A DNA stretch of 64,000 bases from Whitmania pigra (taxonomy: Eukaryota > Annelida > Clitellata > Hirudinida > Haemopidae). The stretch covers positions 1,098,501-1,162,500 of the forward strand of contig JAJTWR010000305.1 of assembly GCA_021613335.1 (NCBI GenBank). Reading direction: 5' to 3'. Below, one piece after another: positions 10,367 to 21,329 of the stretch (positions within the stretch are counted from its first letter, which is position 1; each line of letters opens with the position of its first letter). The translations under genes were made by a program, and so were the position numbers. A model generated the notes under the pieces. That model saw only the letters and a list, made by a program, of their open reading frames with translations, was not told the DNA's origin and made no database searches.

Positions 10367-12713
10367 ATGAAGCTGTTGTTTGCACTTTTAATGATCGGCT
10401 GTCTTTACAGAACAGGTGGGTATTCTTCAGAAATCTAAATATTATACAATCTTTATATTTTTATATTTTTTGAAGATTTTTAAAGAACTACTTGTAAATT
10501 CTATAAATCCTACAACTTACATACATTGTAAAATGACTTATAGATTTTGTAAGATAAATAAATGTCATTCAACCTAATCAGGTTTTTTAATGCTTAGTGT
10601 TGTTTAATTTTCAGCGGAGTTCTTGCCAACAGGTTCTATTACTTTTTGATGAAATATTAAAAAAATACAAAATAAGTCCTAAGCTTACTTAATTCGACTC
10701 AAATTGTAGTTTAGAATATATTCTAGTTTTATTTATTGTCGGCTCTGATGCAACTGATTTAATTAATTTAGATTAATGTTTTATCTTATTCATATTTAAA
10801 ATGAAATCTGCTTGCATGCCTACGAATGCATTTGCTTTACCTTTGTTACAACTAGTGGTTTTCAATGTGTACCAAGTTCAGTGCTACAACTATCAACAGT
10901 AAAAAAAGCACCTATGTCTATTTATCATAGTAATTAAAACTAAAACTAAATTATACATTTATTATTATAAATACATAGAATTATTAATTGTAAATTTAAA
11001 TTTAAATACTTAATTTAAGAAAATGGCAACCAGGAAATTGCAGTGATGAAAAGATCTTGAAGTTCAGTGCTACAACTATCAACAGTAAAAAAAGCACCTA
11101 TGTCTATTTATCATAGTAATTAAAACTAAAATTAAATTATACATTTATTATTATAAATACATAGAATTATTAATTGTAAATTTAAATTTAAATACTTAAT
11201 TTAAGAAAATGGCAACCAGGAAATTGCAGTGATGAAAAGATCTTGAAGTTCAGTGCTACAACTATCAACAGTAAAAAAAGCACCTATGTCTATTTATCAT
11301 AGTAATTAAAACTAAAATTAAATTATACATTTATTATTATAAATACATAGAATTATTAATTGTAAATTTAAATTTAAATACTTAATTTAAGAAAATGGCA
11401 ACCAGGAAATTGCAGTGATGAAAAGATCTTGAACGCGACTTATAAATTCATTTTTCATAATGCCAATGGTCGTAAGTAAACCTTTTCAAAACCCGGCCTG
11501 CACTGACACAAGCGCCTTTGGGGAGGAACTATATACATGGTAACAAGAGGCGCCTTTGACGCTATGCTTATGGCGCTACATCATTAAACTAGAAATGAAA
11601 ATTTCGTTGCGGTTCTTAGAATTCCCAGTGCTACAGTCCCAGTGACTCAGTCAAATTGTTTCAGATAAAAATTCCCAAACACTTAAGATTATCTTTTAAT
11701 TAACAGGGGGTTGCACTAAGTATCAATTCCAGTGCTACAACTCAACCTTTTGCTTATCTCCCTATTGGATTTGCGACAACGAAACAGATTGTGAGGATAA
11801 CAGCGATGAAATCGACTGCTGTAAGTAGATTCTAGTGATATAGTTTAAAATATACCATATTTATTCATGCAGCGCCGAAATATTTTCAGATCGCAGGGAG
11901 ATGGTCCTTGGACAGTACCAAACGCCTGAATCTCGATTCACTGAATTTAGTGAGAAATTAATCTCAGAATATTTTTACATCTCATCACTAGTTCCTTGAT
12001 CTGTACATTGAATTGAATTTTGAATTTATTTTTATTTGTTACAACAATTTGTTAACATTTTGAAATGGCGTGCCGAATAGGTTGCGTTCCTGCATTCGGC
12101 GATAATGCCAATAGTCGTAAGTAAACCCCTTCAAAACCCGGCCTGCACTGACACAAGCGCCTTTTGGAAGGAACTATATACATGGTAACATGAGGCGCTA
12201 TGCTTATCGCGCTACATAAATAAACTAGAAATGAAGAGACGGATGCGGTTCTCAGAATTCCCAGTGCTACAACTCTGTCAAATTGTTTCAGATAAAAATT
12301 TCCAGGCACTTAAGATTATCTTTTTAATTAACAGCGGGTTGCGGTCAGTATCAAGTCCAGTGCAACAACTCAAACGTTTGCATATCTCCCTATTTTGTTT
12401 GCGACCAACTCACAGATTGTGACGATAACAGCGATGAAATCGACTGCGGTAAGTAGATTCTAGTGATATAGTTTAAAATATACCATATTTATTCACGAAG
12501 CGCTGAAATATTTTCAGTTTCTCGCAGGGAGATGTTACTTGCTCAGTTACCAACATCTGAATATCAAACCACCGAATTTAGTGAGAAATTCATCTCAGAA
12601 TCTGTTACCATATAGCGTTGATTTTTTCTAGTTCTTCGAATTGTTGAATTTTGACAAGTTGTTTCTCTTATTAACATCGTTTTAATTTTTCAGCACCGAC
12701 CGGAAGACAGTAA
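10367..12713 (+). CDS. Small secreted protein with two LDL-receptor class A domains
   Basis: Four exons: 10367-10415, 11707-11820, 12335-12448 and 12694-12713, all with GT-AG sites and phase-1 junctions, giving 98 residues. Exon 1 is a signal peptide (MKLLFALLMIGCLYR). Exons 2 and 3 each encode one complete LDLa domain with six Cys, the Ca-binding 'DC.DNSDEIDC' end and a 'C..Y..QC.NS..C' start. Exon 4 adds APTGRQ and a stop. No membrane segment or other domain is present. LDLa domains bind Ca2+ and basic ligand surfaces. The partner here is unknown; an extracellular binding or carrier role is inference. The two domain exons are exactly 114 nt each and come from a recent tandem duplication. 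AATAAA signals at 12815 and 12898 follow the stop. Confidence 0.85.
10875..11432 (+). repeat. Three 186-bp tandem repeats in LDLa intron 1
   Basis: Units begin at 10875, 11061 and 11247 and are almost identical; the first differs by about one base (actaaaact.. versus actaaaatt..). Each begins AGTTCAGTGCTACAACTATC, which resembles the start of the LDLa exons (CAGTGCTACAACTC at 11731), and then diverges to AT-rich sequence. The array appears to have grown from an LDLa exon fragment. Confidence 0.92.
11457..11595 (+). mobile_element. tRNA-like SINE (family 1), 5'-truncated copy
   Basis: Contains 'gtcgtaagtaaacc', a box-B-like 'ttcaaaacccgg', 'ctgcactgacac', 'aactatatacatggtaaca' and 'gcgcc...gacgctatgc'. 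The same order occurs at 12062 and 28930, and in fragment at 22935. Confidence 0.7.
12062..12232 (+). mobile_element. tRNA-like SINE (family 1)
   Basis: Fuller copy with the 5' head 'ggcgtgccgaataggttgcg', then 'cctgcattcggcgataatg', box-B-like 'ttcaaaaccc', the ATATAC body and the 'aggcgctatgc' end. It was duplicated together with the LDLa exon. Confidence 0.75.
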
Positions 12714-15210
12714 AGTGACCGGAATGACATGAAACTGGAATAGTTCCTATGAAATTCAAGAACCTCAAATTTTATGAATTCTTATAAAATTTTTAAAATT
12801 CAAAAATTCACCAGAATAAACTCACATCCAGATATTGTTGGCTATTATCAATGTATGTTATTATAATAGTAAAATTCAGTCATCCATGTAAAATGGAAAT
12901 AAATGACATTTACAACAAGTTTCATTAGGTTGATAGCAATAATAATATTAATTTCACAATTTATTATGACACTAAATACCTTATTATCTTTTGAATTAGA
13001 AAAAAAATAAGATTCCTAATTTTAAAATAAATTAATCTTTGTTAATAAAATTAGGTTGACTCCAAAATGTTATCTTATTCGTTTAAGCATCTTATTTAAA
13101 ACCGTATAGCCGTATAACAAAATGATTAAAAGCTATGGAATCTTAAATTCTTGAATCAACTAACAGTTTAATCAAATCTATTATGTTAAATTTTGGAAAC
13201 TAATAAAATTCAAAATTGTTTCTTCTCGCTTTTTCTAGTTTTAATGTATTTCCTTTAAGTTAACATAATTTAATATTTTATCATGTTTTACATAATTTAA
13301 TATAATGTATTACCTTATTACGTTAGTAGATGTCATCAGGTAAGATCGAACTAACCAATCAGTTTTCCAGTACTGACGCCATTTTCAGACCAAAGAACCA
13401 GAGATCAGTCCCGGGATCTTGTCACTGGCATAAACCATAGGGACTGCAGGAAGCTTTTTTTTTATAATAGTGAACTATTAACGTGATATCAGTGGTGAAC
13501 TATCTGAATAATCTTCCAGAAAAAGTTGTCAAGTTTCCTGATGTAGCCACTTTCAGGATTCTGGTAGACGATTTTTTATGACAAAGGAAATACGAGTCCT
13601 AATTAAGATTGATTATGTATATATTGTGGATGTGTATTGTGTGCATGTTGTTGATATTGATTGTGTATATATTGTACATATATTATTGACATTTGTTGTC
13701 CACGTATCAAAATAACTCCCTCGAAATGTTGTTCTCTTTGTTGTTCGCGGTTGGTCGTTTGATCCGTGCCGAGATTTATAATTTAAAAATAATACCTGCA
13801 TAAAGCACAAATGTTTGATTGAAAGCTTTTTGGAGTAAGTGTCGTCGTAGTAGTCGTCGTCATCATTATCATCGTCGTCGTCGTCGTCGCCTACCCATTG
13901 TTTATGCTCATGTTTTCCTCTCACATCGATTGCGGCATGTTAGAGGTCAATAAATATTAAAATGAATAATGTGATAGTGAAAACGTACTTCATAGACATT
14001 GAATTAAAAGACGGCCATCAAGATAGTAAAAATTTCAGATGCCGATTTTATCTGAATAAACGGGTCTGCGGCAATATTATGTTCAGCTCTAATTTTATTT
14101 CTAATTACATTAGATTTGAGTTTTTTGATTCTTCAAACCAATAATAAGGCTTATATATCTATGTTCTGCAGCTGTTGAAAGACTGTTCAGTGTCGACTGT
14201 ATGATTCACTATTTGTGGCCATCGGCCGAAAGCAAGTGATTCACGTCTGAAAAACAATTTCTTACGTTTTATTTCTATCTGAACATTTTATCTAATATTT
14301 ATTATTGCTATTGACGAGTGCATTGCGTAGGCTCATTACTATTATTATTCCTATTATTCGTTATTATTAACATTAACAAGTGGGTAATAATTCTATGAGC
14401 TATTTTTAGCTAGCTTTATCTATCGGTTACAGGGTATGTGTTACAATCAACGACGGGAAGAACCAGTTTGCAATCACCTGAATTTGTCTAAAAATCTCGA
14501 TTAAAATTTAATTAAAAGATATTAGGACTAATAAAAATTTTAAAATTAAGAATACATACCAATTTTTGGTGAGGTTTTTCTTATGTTTCCACGTATATAT
14601 TTTAAAGCTCATTGTAAATGAACTATTCCAACTTTGAATCGAACTTATTTCCAAAAATTCGTATTTATTATGATAGCTGGCAATCAATGCATTGGACACT
14701 GAAGTTAGGGCAAGTTTGAATTGATATGCTGATGAACACCCTGCATTATTCGCTTCTCTATGTTACCCAAACATTTTTATCAAATATGATTTGTATTATT
14801 TATCTTTTATGGTTAATTGTACGACATAACCTTTTCTTAAAAATATTTCTAACGTAACAGCATTTCTGAACAATCACATTGCTTTTCTTAGCTTATTTTT
14901 CTAAAGCTAAAAGTATCTAAAAACTGACCAATAATAAGCTATAAAATATAAACGATGGCCATTAAAGATTACACAAAGGTGATAAGTACAAGATCGTGAT
15001 TACAACTTCTAAAATATTTGATCACGTGTTTATATAATTAATATAACATAATATTATATCATATTATAATATAGAACGTAATTTTATTTTAGAACCATGG
15101 AAAATCTCAATAGTATCAGGCGACAATTTATTTATTTTAAATAAAGTTTATTTTAGATCCAAGGAGAATCCTAATGAAACTTAATGCCTTAATTGAGACT
15201 TAAATCCTTA
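12714..15210. other. Intergenic; no gene recognised
   Basis: The start is the 3' UTR of the LDLa gene, with AATAAA at 12815-12820 and 12898-12903. A (TCG/TCA)n tract lies at about 13845-13890. The open frames at 13613 and 13962 are repeat-driven or unlike any family I know. Confidence 0.5.
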
Positions 15211-15707
15211 TTACTTTTTCTTGATTTGTTCCGCAAGGTCTGTGACAGACTTCAAAACACCTTGTAAAACAGCCTGTAACTAACATTAACAAAATTAAGT
15301 TAAATTAAACACTAATTAATATTAATTTAATAAAAATTACTCACATCCTTATTTTTCGTCACTAAGTCCTTCACATAATTCGATGCCTTTTCTAATAATT
15401 CGCTGAAATTTTCGCAATTCGGAAACTAAAAACAAATAATTAACAAATAATTGATTTTCTCAGTTCTAAAAATAGTCGTCAAAAAACTTACATTGTGAGT
15501 TTGATTGGCCAAAACTCCGACGTAGAATCCGGTTGCAAAAGTGATAATCTGAAACAGAATTTTAGCAGATTTAAATTGACTTGAAAGTTTAAAAATTAAC
15601 AGGCTGTACAAAAGCTCGTTCATCGGCAAATTAACTCCCTGTTAATTGTGTTATTAACTGCCTGTTAATTGTATAGTGTACAAACTAACCTTAAAAAGCA
15701 AACCCAT
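15211..15707 (-). CDS. STMP1-like microprotein (copy C)
   Basis: Four exons on the minus strand: 15707-15690 (MGLLFK), 15548-15492 (IITFATGFYVGVLANQTHN), 15425-15345 (FPNCENFSELLEKA..., ending NKD) and 15273-15211 (AVLQGV... to IKKK). All have canonical GT-AG sites and phase 0, giving 72 residues. The second exon is one hydrophobic helix; human STMP1 has a comparable Gly-rich helix followed by I/F-P-N. Compared with copies A and B it has an extra amphipathic C-terminal exon ending in three Lys. Copies D and E share this four-exon plan. The function is likely at the mitochondrial membrane by family analogy and is not shown here. Confidence 0.75.
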
Positions 15708-16084
15708 TTTTAGCTAATAAAGTAATTTTACAAACGTTAAAACGGAACCGATACTACAGCATTCGAATGTCCGAGTAAGGCCTTTTAAAAAGAAGAGACT
15801 AGCTCGACAAAAGATTGAAAATTCAATAAAATTATTTTAAAATAAATTTCGAGTTTTATAATGTTTGCAAATAAATTATTAATATAAATTATACTATATT
15901 AAATTATATTATGTTATATAACGCCACAAGTTTTTAAGTAAGACTGACAGCTAGCGGAATTGAGCCAAACTAAAGGTTGCGGGGTAGTGAAAACTCAAAA
16001 ACGGAAATGATTAGTATACTAATTGCATGAGAATATTCCTGAGTTTCAGGGGCGTGGTTATTGCCTTAAAAGTTAAGACTTTAC

Positions 16085-16560
16085 ATTCTTAAATTACTAT
16101 TTTCCTATTTCAAACAGAAATAAGCATAAGAGACTGTTTCTTCTATTCTTGGATACCACCATTCCGTTCCAGCACTTTGATTTCTTCCAAAAAGTGCTTC
16201 CACTTGACATTTCCTCAGTTTCTAAAAAAAATTTGGTTAATTTTTTCTAAAAATAAAAAAAATTTTGTTTTTGTTTTCTTTGTTTCTTTCGTTTTGATGA
16301 TTAATAAAATTGCTCCAAAAAAAAAATTTCCCACTAGTTTCAAATTATTTGTTAACTTTGGAATCAGCATCATAACATCAGTGGCAATGATGATATATAT
16401 ATATATATATGGTGACGTAATATATGGCTATGGTGGAAAATAGCTTGAAATGGAGATGTAATGCAGTCCTGAAAATATAATTTCCATTAGAAAACGGTCA
16501 AATTGCTGGAACGGGATGGTGGTATTCAAGAGCAGAATAAGCAGTTTCTTATTTATGTTT
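16085..16560. repeat. Imperfect inverted repeat (hairpin), possible MITE
   Basis: About 70 bp around 16110-16180 ('ataccaccattccgttccagca') reappears reverse-complemented at about 16498-16565 ('tgctggaacgggatggtggtat'). Some 320 bp of AT-rich spacer lies between. A third, direct, more diverged copy of the arm follows at about 16680-16755. No target duplication was found. Confidence 0.65.
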
Positions 16561-16826
16561 GAAGTTAAACAGAGATTCATTTGATAATTCTCATATTTAT
16601 TAATTAATTAATCTCAGCATCTTTTTGTCAACCCAGGGACAGATTTCATATCGAATATTCTACCCCTTCAATTTCTTATTTTCAACAGAAACAAGCATGA
16701 GAGCTTGTCCTTTCGACCCCTGAATACTACCAAATTCCTATTCCAGAATTTGTGCCGACCCTATTGACAGTTACGGAGATCCTTGTGATAGGTACTTAAA
16801 TTAACTCAAGCAGAGTAAGACTCTTT

Positions 16827-16973
16827 GTCATTGACATTGTAGTGCAAGTTTGCAACATAAATGGCACAATGAAATTCAGATTCAGGGATTCCCAATCTCA
16901 GAGCAACAAAGTAACAAGTAACTTGTTAACAATTATTAATAACCTTTACTTTACCAACAATAGCCATGCCCAT
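16827..16973 (-). pseudogene. Possible decayed STMP1-like copy
   Basis: On the minus strand 16973-16950 reads MGMAIVGK followed by GTAAAG. At about 16860-16838 the sequence reads AIYVANLHYN before GTCAAT, similar to the ends of the membrane exons (VGVLANQTHN, AGVYADQVYN). The acceptor-side frame has a stop and no matching third exon is visible. This is a weak call that rests only on position and short similarity. Confidence 0.25.
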
Positions 16974-18195
16974 TTTGTTTTAAAAGCGGATTTAATCGAT
17001 TAAAATACCGAAAACAACGTGCCAGTCAAGTATCTCAGTAGAAAGTTGATCAAGCAGTAAACAGTAAAAAGTTCCCAGTAAACAATTTGCTTTCTGAGGT
17101 TCAAATGAATATCAACTTCGTCACATCCTGTCAAATGCCAAGATGCTGCTGACACTAGACGACAGAAGAGTTCAGAAGCACGATCAACAGTGAATCTGGT
17201 ATCAGATAAACAAGCTAATAAGCGACACGCTTTCTGCGAACCTGAAAATCTCTTAGGTTCGTTGGATTACCAGATGACGAACCAAGGACAATGCAATGGA
17301 CAGCTCTTCAAAAGCAGGCCAAGAACTTGTCAAGTCGATCACAATTGCCGAGGTGTTCGAAGAAAAGTTAGCAGATCACAAGAATGTATTTACAGCATGC
17401 CAACTTGCCTCCTATTAAGTGGTTAACTATATTACTGTTTAAAATTAAATTAATTCTTCGGTTTTATCTTAAATTCTTAAGACACAGTTGCCATGCAATA
17501 AGATCAGCTAAAACTAGATAGAATATGTTTTAATTGAAATCGATAAAAATTTAGATTAAGCAAATTTTAGTCCTTCACATTAATATTTTTGCCCATTGGT
17601 AATGAAATCTCAAAACAAGAGGTAAAATACAAAAATGAAAAGTGAAAGATTGTAAGAGCTTGTGATTTTTAGAGTATATAGATTGAAACTCAATTAATAA
17701 TACCAAGTGTCTAAATACAATTTATTAAACATTCATATTATTATGACAACTGACATAAAATTCATTCATAGCCGTAGCTTTGCTGAATAACCTGCAATCC
17801 AGAAATGGTTGATGTTTAAATGCTGCTCATTACTTGCATGCTTCTTCACTTTATTCAAGTTACATAGTTTCAAGCATTACAATTTTTCTCCTAAACCAAA
17901 TTTATTTGCATTTTGAAGCAATTAAAAGCAATAACTCTTTGGGAAATATTACAAATTATAATCTATACATGTAAATATTTACAAACTCTGTCCCAAATAC
18001 ATGGTTATAATATTAAAATTGTAACCAGACTGCAATAATCCAATAAACAGAATGTAAATGTCACTCCACATGAAATGTGTAAAAGAACAGTCTAACTTTA
18101 AATGTTTGATCACAATTTGTGTATTTTGAGTAAAGTTTATTTTAGATCCAAGGAGAATCCTAATCAATAATTTATTCAGACTTTAGAAAGCAATA

Positions 18196-18691
18196 TTACT
18201 TTTTCTTGTATTGTTCTGCAAGGTCAGTGAGAGACTTCAAAATATTGGCAGCCTGTATCTAATGATAACGAAATTAGATTAGAATAGTAATTAGGTTAAA
18301 GTAAACCCTAATTGATACAGGTACAAGTACTCACATCATCATTTTTAGTCTCTAAGTCTCTAAAATATTTCGAAGCTTTTTCTAACAGTTCGCTGGGACT
18401 TCCGAACTTAGGAAGCTAAAAAACAAATGTTAGATCTTGTAAATCATTGAATGTCTCAGCTTTAAAAAAAATGTCATTATAAAAATTGCCTTGTAAGCTT
18501 GATTGGCCCATACTCCAACATAAACTCCGGTTGCAAAATATAAAAGCTGAAAAAGAATTTCACCAAATGATGCAATTTCTCCAACGAGTGATGTACAACA
18601 TGTAACAAACTTTTTTCAAGCTCGATCATCGGCAAATTAATTAATTGTTCATTAGCATATTGAACAAACTAACCTTAGCAAATAAACCCAT
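18196..18691 (-). CDS. STMP1-like microprotein (copy D)
   Basis: Minus-strand exons 18691-18674 (MGLFAK), 18546-18490 (LLYFATGVYVGVWANQAYK), 18415-18335 (LPKFGSPSELLEKASKYF...) and 18252-18196 (AANILKSLTDLAEQYKKK, stop) give 70 residues. The donor after exon 2 reads AAG|GCAATT, so this intron would be GC-AG. All other sites are GT-AG. The last exon is six nucleotides shorter than in copy C. The sequence just upstream of the start (TTTTGGATGACAAAGTAAAT) is the same as in copy E, so D and E are recent duplicates, including the promoter-proximal part. Confidence 0.75.
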
Positions 18692-20072
18692 TTTGGATGA
18701 CAAAGTAAATTTTGCACACGAGAAAATTAAATCGAAACAATCGCTCTTGATTATCCACACATAACCTTTTAAAATGAAGACCCTAAGAGTTAACAAAGAA
18801 TTGAAGTTTAAATAATTTTTTTCAAGATATATTCTGAATTTTAAAATTAAAAAAGTTTTATCATAATTATAAATTACACTTAGCTTAATTAATTTTAAAT
18901 TAATGAAACGAAGCCCAAAATAGTAGTAGGGGAAGTGGATAACTTAGTAAAACTTAACGAAACATTTGTTTTACAGCGTGTGTAGATTATATTAGTGTTG
19001 TGAAAATCATTTGCCATGACCTTGATAGCTTTGAAAACTTGCAAACCATTTGAGAGTGTACAACTTGTTAAACTACAATGCTCATTTGTGTTGCATCACA
19101 TACATGGTGAGACTTTAATATCTGTAATGTTACTAAAATATTCTTAATATACAATGGTCATAAAGTGAAGGAAAAAAAGTGTTAAAGTTGAGGTTTTGAA
19201 CAAACTCCAAATGACTAATGAAGTAATATATTTATTTATAATTAAATGAATGCGCTGAGACTTCTTTGCCAACTGACAGAAATTTAAGATATTTTCATTT
19301 CTTCGTCTTTTAGTTGACATATTTAATGAAATTAATTTAGAGAAAGTGGAAAATAATAATGCCTGATCAAAACAGCCCGGCGACAATATAATATCTATTA
19401 AATCACTGCTGATTTTGTACCCAAACATCTTTTATATCATTCACAAAGTTATATTTAATTAATATACTGTAAAATTTAGCAGTTACAAATGAATATTATC
19501 GGGACTTCATCGATAAATGCCCTAGATGTTGATTTTCGAGGTTTTCGCGGCTGAGCATGGGGTCTTTTCCCGTCCAGCAAATAATTTATGAAACAGGAAT
19601 TATAAACGCTGATTATTATAATGATGCTTTATGTAAATGATCCGATATTACTCAGTTTCATGCATGACATCATTTTATCGTAAACAAACATCCTACAAAA
19701 TTTCAGTTAAATTTAACGATTAGAACTTGTGGAACATTTATTCGATTAGAGTCAGTTAGACCGACGACTTTGCAGCTTCTTCTAAATAATCGATCGTCCA
19801 TTCTTTATACCACATAGTATTTCATAACTCTCGTGGGAATAAAAATATTCCATTAAACGGTCATCTACGAATCTATCGAATCTAACTTTTACTTGCTCAA
19901 TATTTTTTTGAATGATTTTTGTATAATAGCCATAAATATAAATCATAGCTTTATTTATGATAACACAATAGTAGATGATTTGATTTTCACTCATTTTATT
20001 CAACCAAGAAAAGCAATATAAAGAATCAATAAAGAATCCTTATCAATAATTGATTCATATTTTAGAAATCAA
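18692..20072. other. Spacer between copies D and E
   Basis: No gene is recognised. The open frames at 19144-19428 and 19782-20003 (minus) are AT-rich, with no domain or splice structure that I can support. Confidence 0.4.
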
Positions 20073-20578
20073 TTACTTTTTCTTGTATTGTTCCGTAAAG
20101 TCCGTGACAGACTTCAAAATATCGGCAGCCTGTAACTAATGGTAACGAAATTAGGTTAAAGAAAACCCTAGTTAATATATAAATAATTAGGTGTAATATA
20201 TAGAGGTATAACAAAATTACTTACATCCTTATTTTTAGTCTCAATTTCCATAATAAATTTCGAGGCTTTTTCTATCAATTCGCTGGGACTTTCGAACTTT
20301 GGAAGCTAAAAACAGATGTTAGATCTTACAACTCGAATGAACATTTAATTCTTAAGCTTTACAACGTAGTCGTTGAAAAAGTCACCTTGTAAGTTTGATC
20401 GGCCCACACTCCGGCATAGAACCCGGTTGCAAAAGTAATAAGCTAAAAGAGAATTTCAACAAATGATGCAATTTCAAGATCTAATGTAAATTTAAAAAAG
20501 CGTTTAAGCATGCTCATCGATAAATTAATTTCCTATCAATTGTTTATTGAACAAACTAACCTTAGCAAATAAACCCAT
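20073..20578 (-). CDS. STMP1-like microprotein (copy E)
   Basis: Minus-strand exons 20578-20561 (MGLFAK), 20442-20386 (LITFATGFYAGVWADQTYK), 20305-20225 (LPKFESPSELIEKASKFI...) and 20129-20073 (AADILKSVTDFTEQYKKK, stop) give 70 residues with all GT-AG introns. It is closest to copy D but keeps a normal GT donor after exon 2. It has one predicted membrane helix followed by two amphipathic segments. The exon sizes 18, 57, 81 and 57 equal those of D. Confidence 0.76.
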
Positions 20579-21329
20579 TTTGGATGACAAAGTAAATTTT
20601 GCACACGAGAAAACCAAACCGAAACGATCTCACTTGAATATCCAACCATGACACTTTAAAATGAAGATCCTAAGTGTAGGTAAAGAATCGAAAATTAAAT
20701 ACATTATTTAAAAATAAATTCTTAATTTTATATTTACAAACAAAATTTCGTCGTAATAATAAATTACACTTTGATTAATTAAGCTTAAATTAATAAAACA
20801 AAGCCAAAAGTAATGGGCATGTTACCTATAAACGAATATTCTGTTTTGATAACTGTTGCAATGAATACAGATCTATTGAACTAAAATAGATTTTCAATAG
20901 TAGTAGGTTCACTTAATCTCAGTATTAACATTTGTATTTCAACTAATGGATAATATATTAGGTTGGATAGATTATATCGATTATTGTTCGCACAAGTAGG
21001 CACAGCATCAAATCGTTCCACAAAGGTTGAAAAAATTGAATTTATTCGATTATGGAATTGCGGTTTTGCATTTAGAAATTCAGAAAAACACAAAAAACAG
21101 ATTTTCACAAATATATAATAATCAGTAACTATTGACATTTGGCTATTCAAAAGTTTGGAATGAAATGTTTAAAGACATAGTTTTATTTATCAAAAAAGAT
21201 AGCTACATCGTAACGTCAATGATAAGTTATCGATAGCATTATCAGCTGATCAGATAACCGGATCAATTAAGAGGAAACAATCAAAAAGGTTAAATCCAAG
21301 GGTTTCGATCTGCGGCGCAAACCTTCAAA
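20579..21329. other. Spacer between copies E and F
   Basis: The first 200 bp echo the 5' flank of copy D (for example 'aaaatgaagatcctaag'). The minus frame 20881-21150 is AT-rich and unassigned. Confidence 0.4.

Larger units (their letters stand above)
11457..12560 (+). repeat. Tandem segmental duplication carrying SINE plus LDLa exon
   Basis: Unit 1 (about 11457-11915) and unit 2 (about 12060-12560) share, in order, a SINE, an 'actagaaatgaa' block, 'cccagtgctaca', the splice acceptor, the 114-nt LDLa exon, and a donor followed by 'tagattctagtgatatag' and 'gcagggagatg'. The offset is 628-645 bp. This duplication made exon 3 from exon 2 or the reverse. Confidence 0.88.
15708..18195. other. 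Intergenic region between copies C and D
   Basis: Holds an imperfect hairpin (16085-16560) and a possible decayed microprotein copy (16827-16973). A stretch at 17105-17425 has some protein-like reading (for example 'AGQELVKSITIAEVFEEKL') but is crossed by stops in every frame, and I cannot assign it. Confidence 0.4.

Noticed and set aside
10875..11432. A CRISPR-like array
   Set aside because: Units are 186 bp and directly adjacent without spacers, in a eukaryotic intron.
13613..13924. Minus-strand frame with an Asp-rich stretch
   Set aside because: The Asp run comes from a (TCG/TCA)n tract and the rest is a Thr-rich low-complexity reading of TGTATT repeats.
17105..17426. A possible retroelement or gene fragment
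   Set aside because: Protein-like phrases occur in different frames with stops between them and I could not match any family, so I left it as unassigned intergenic sequence.
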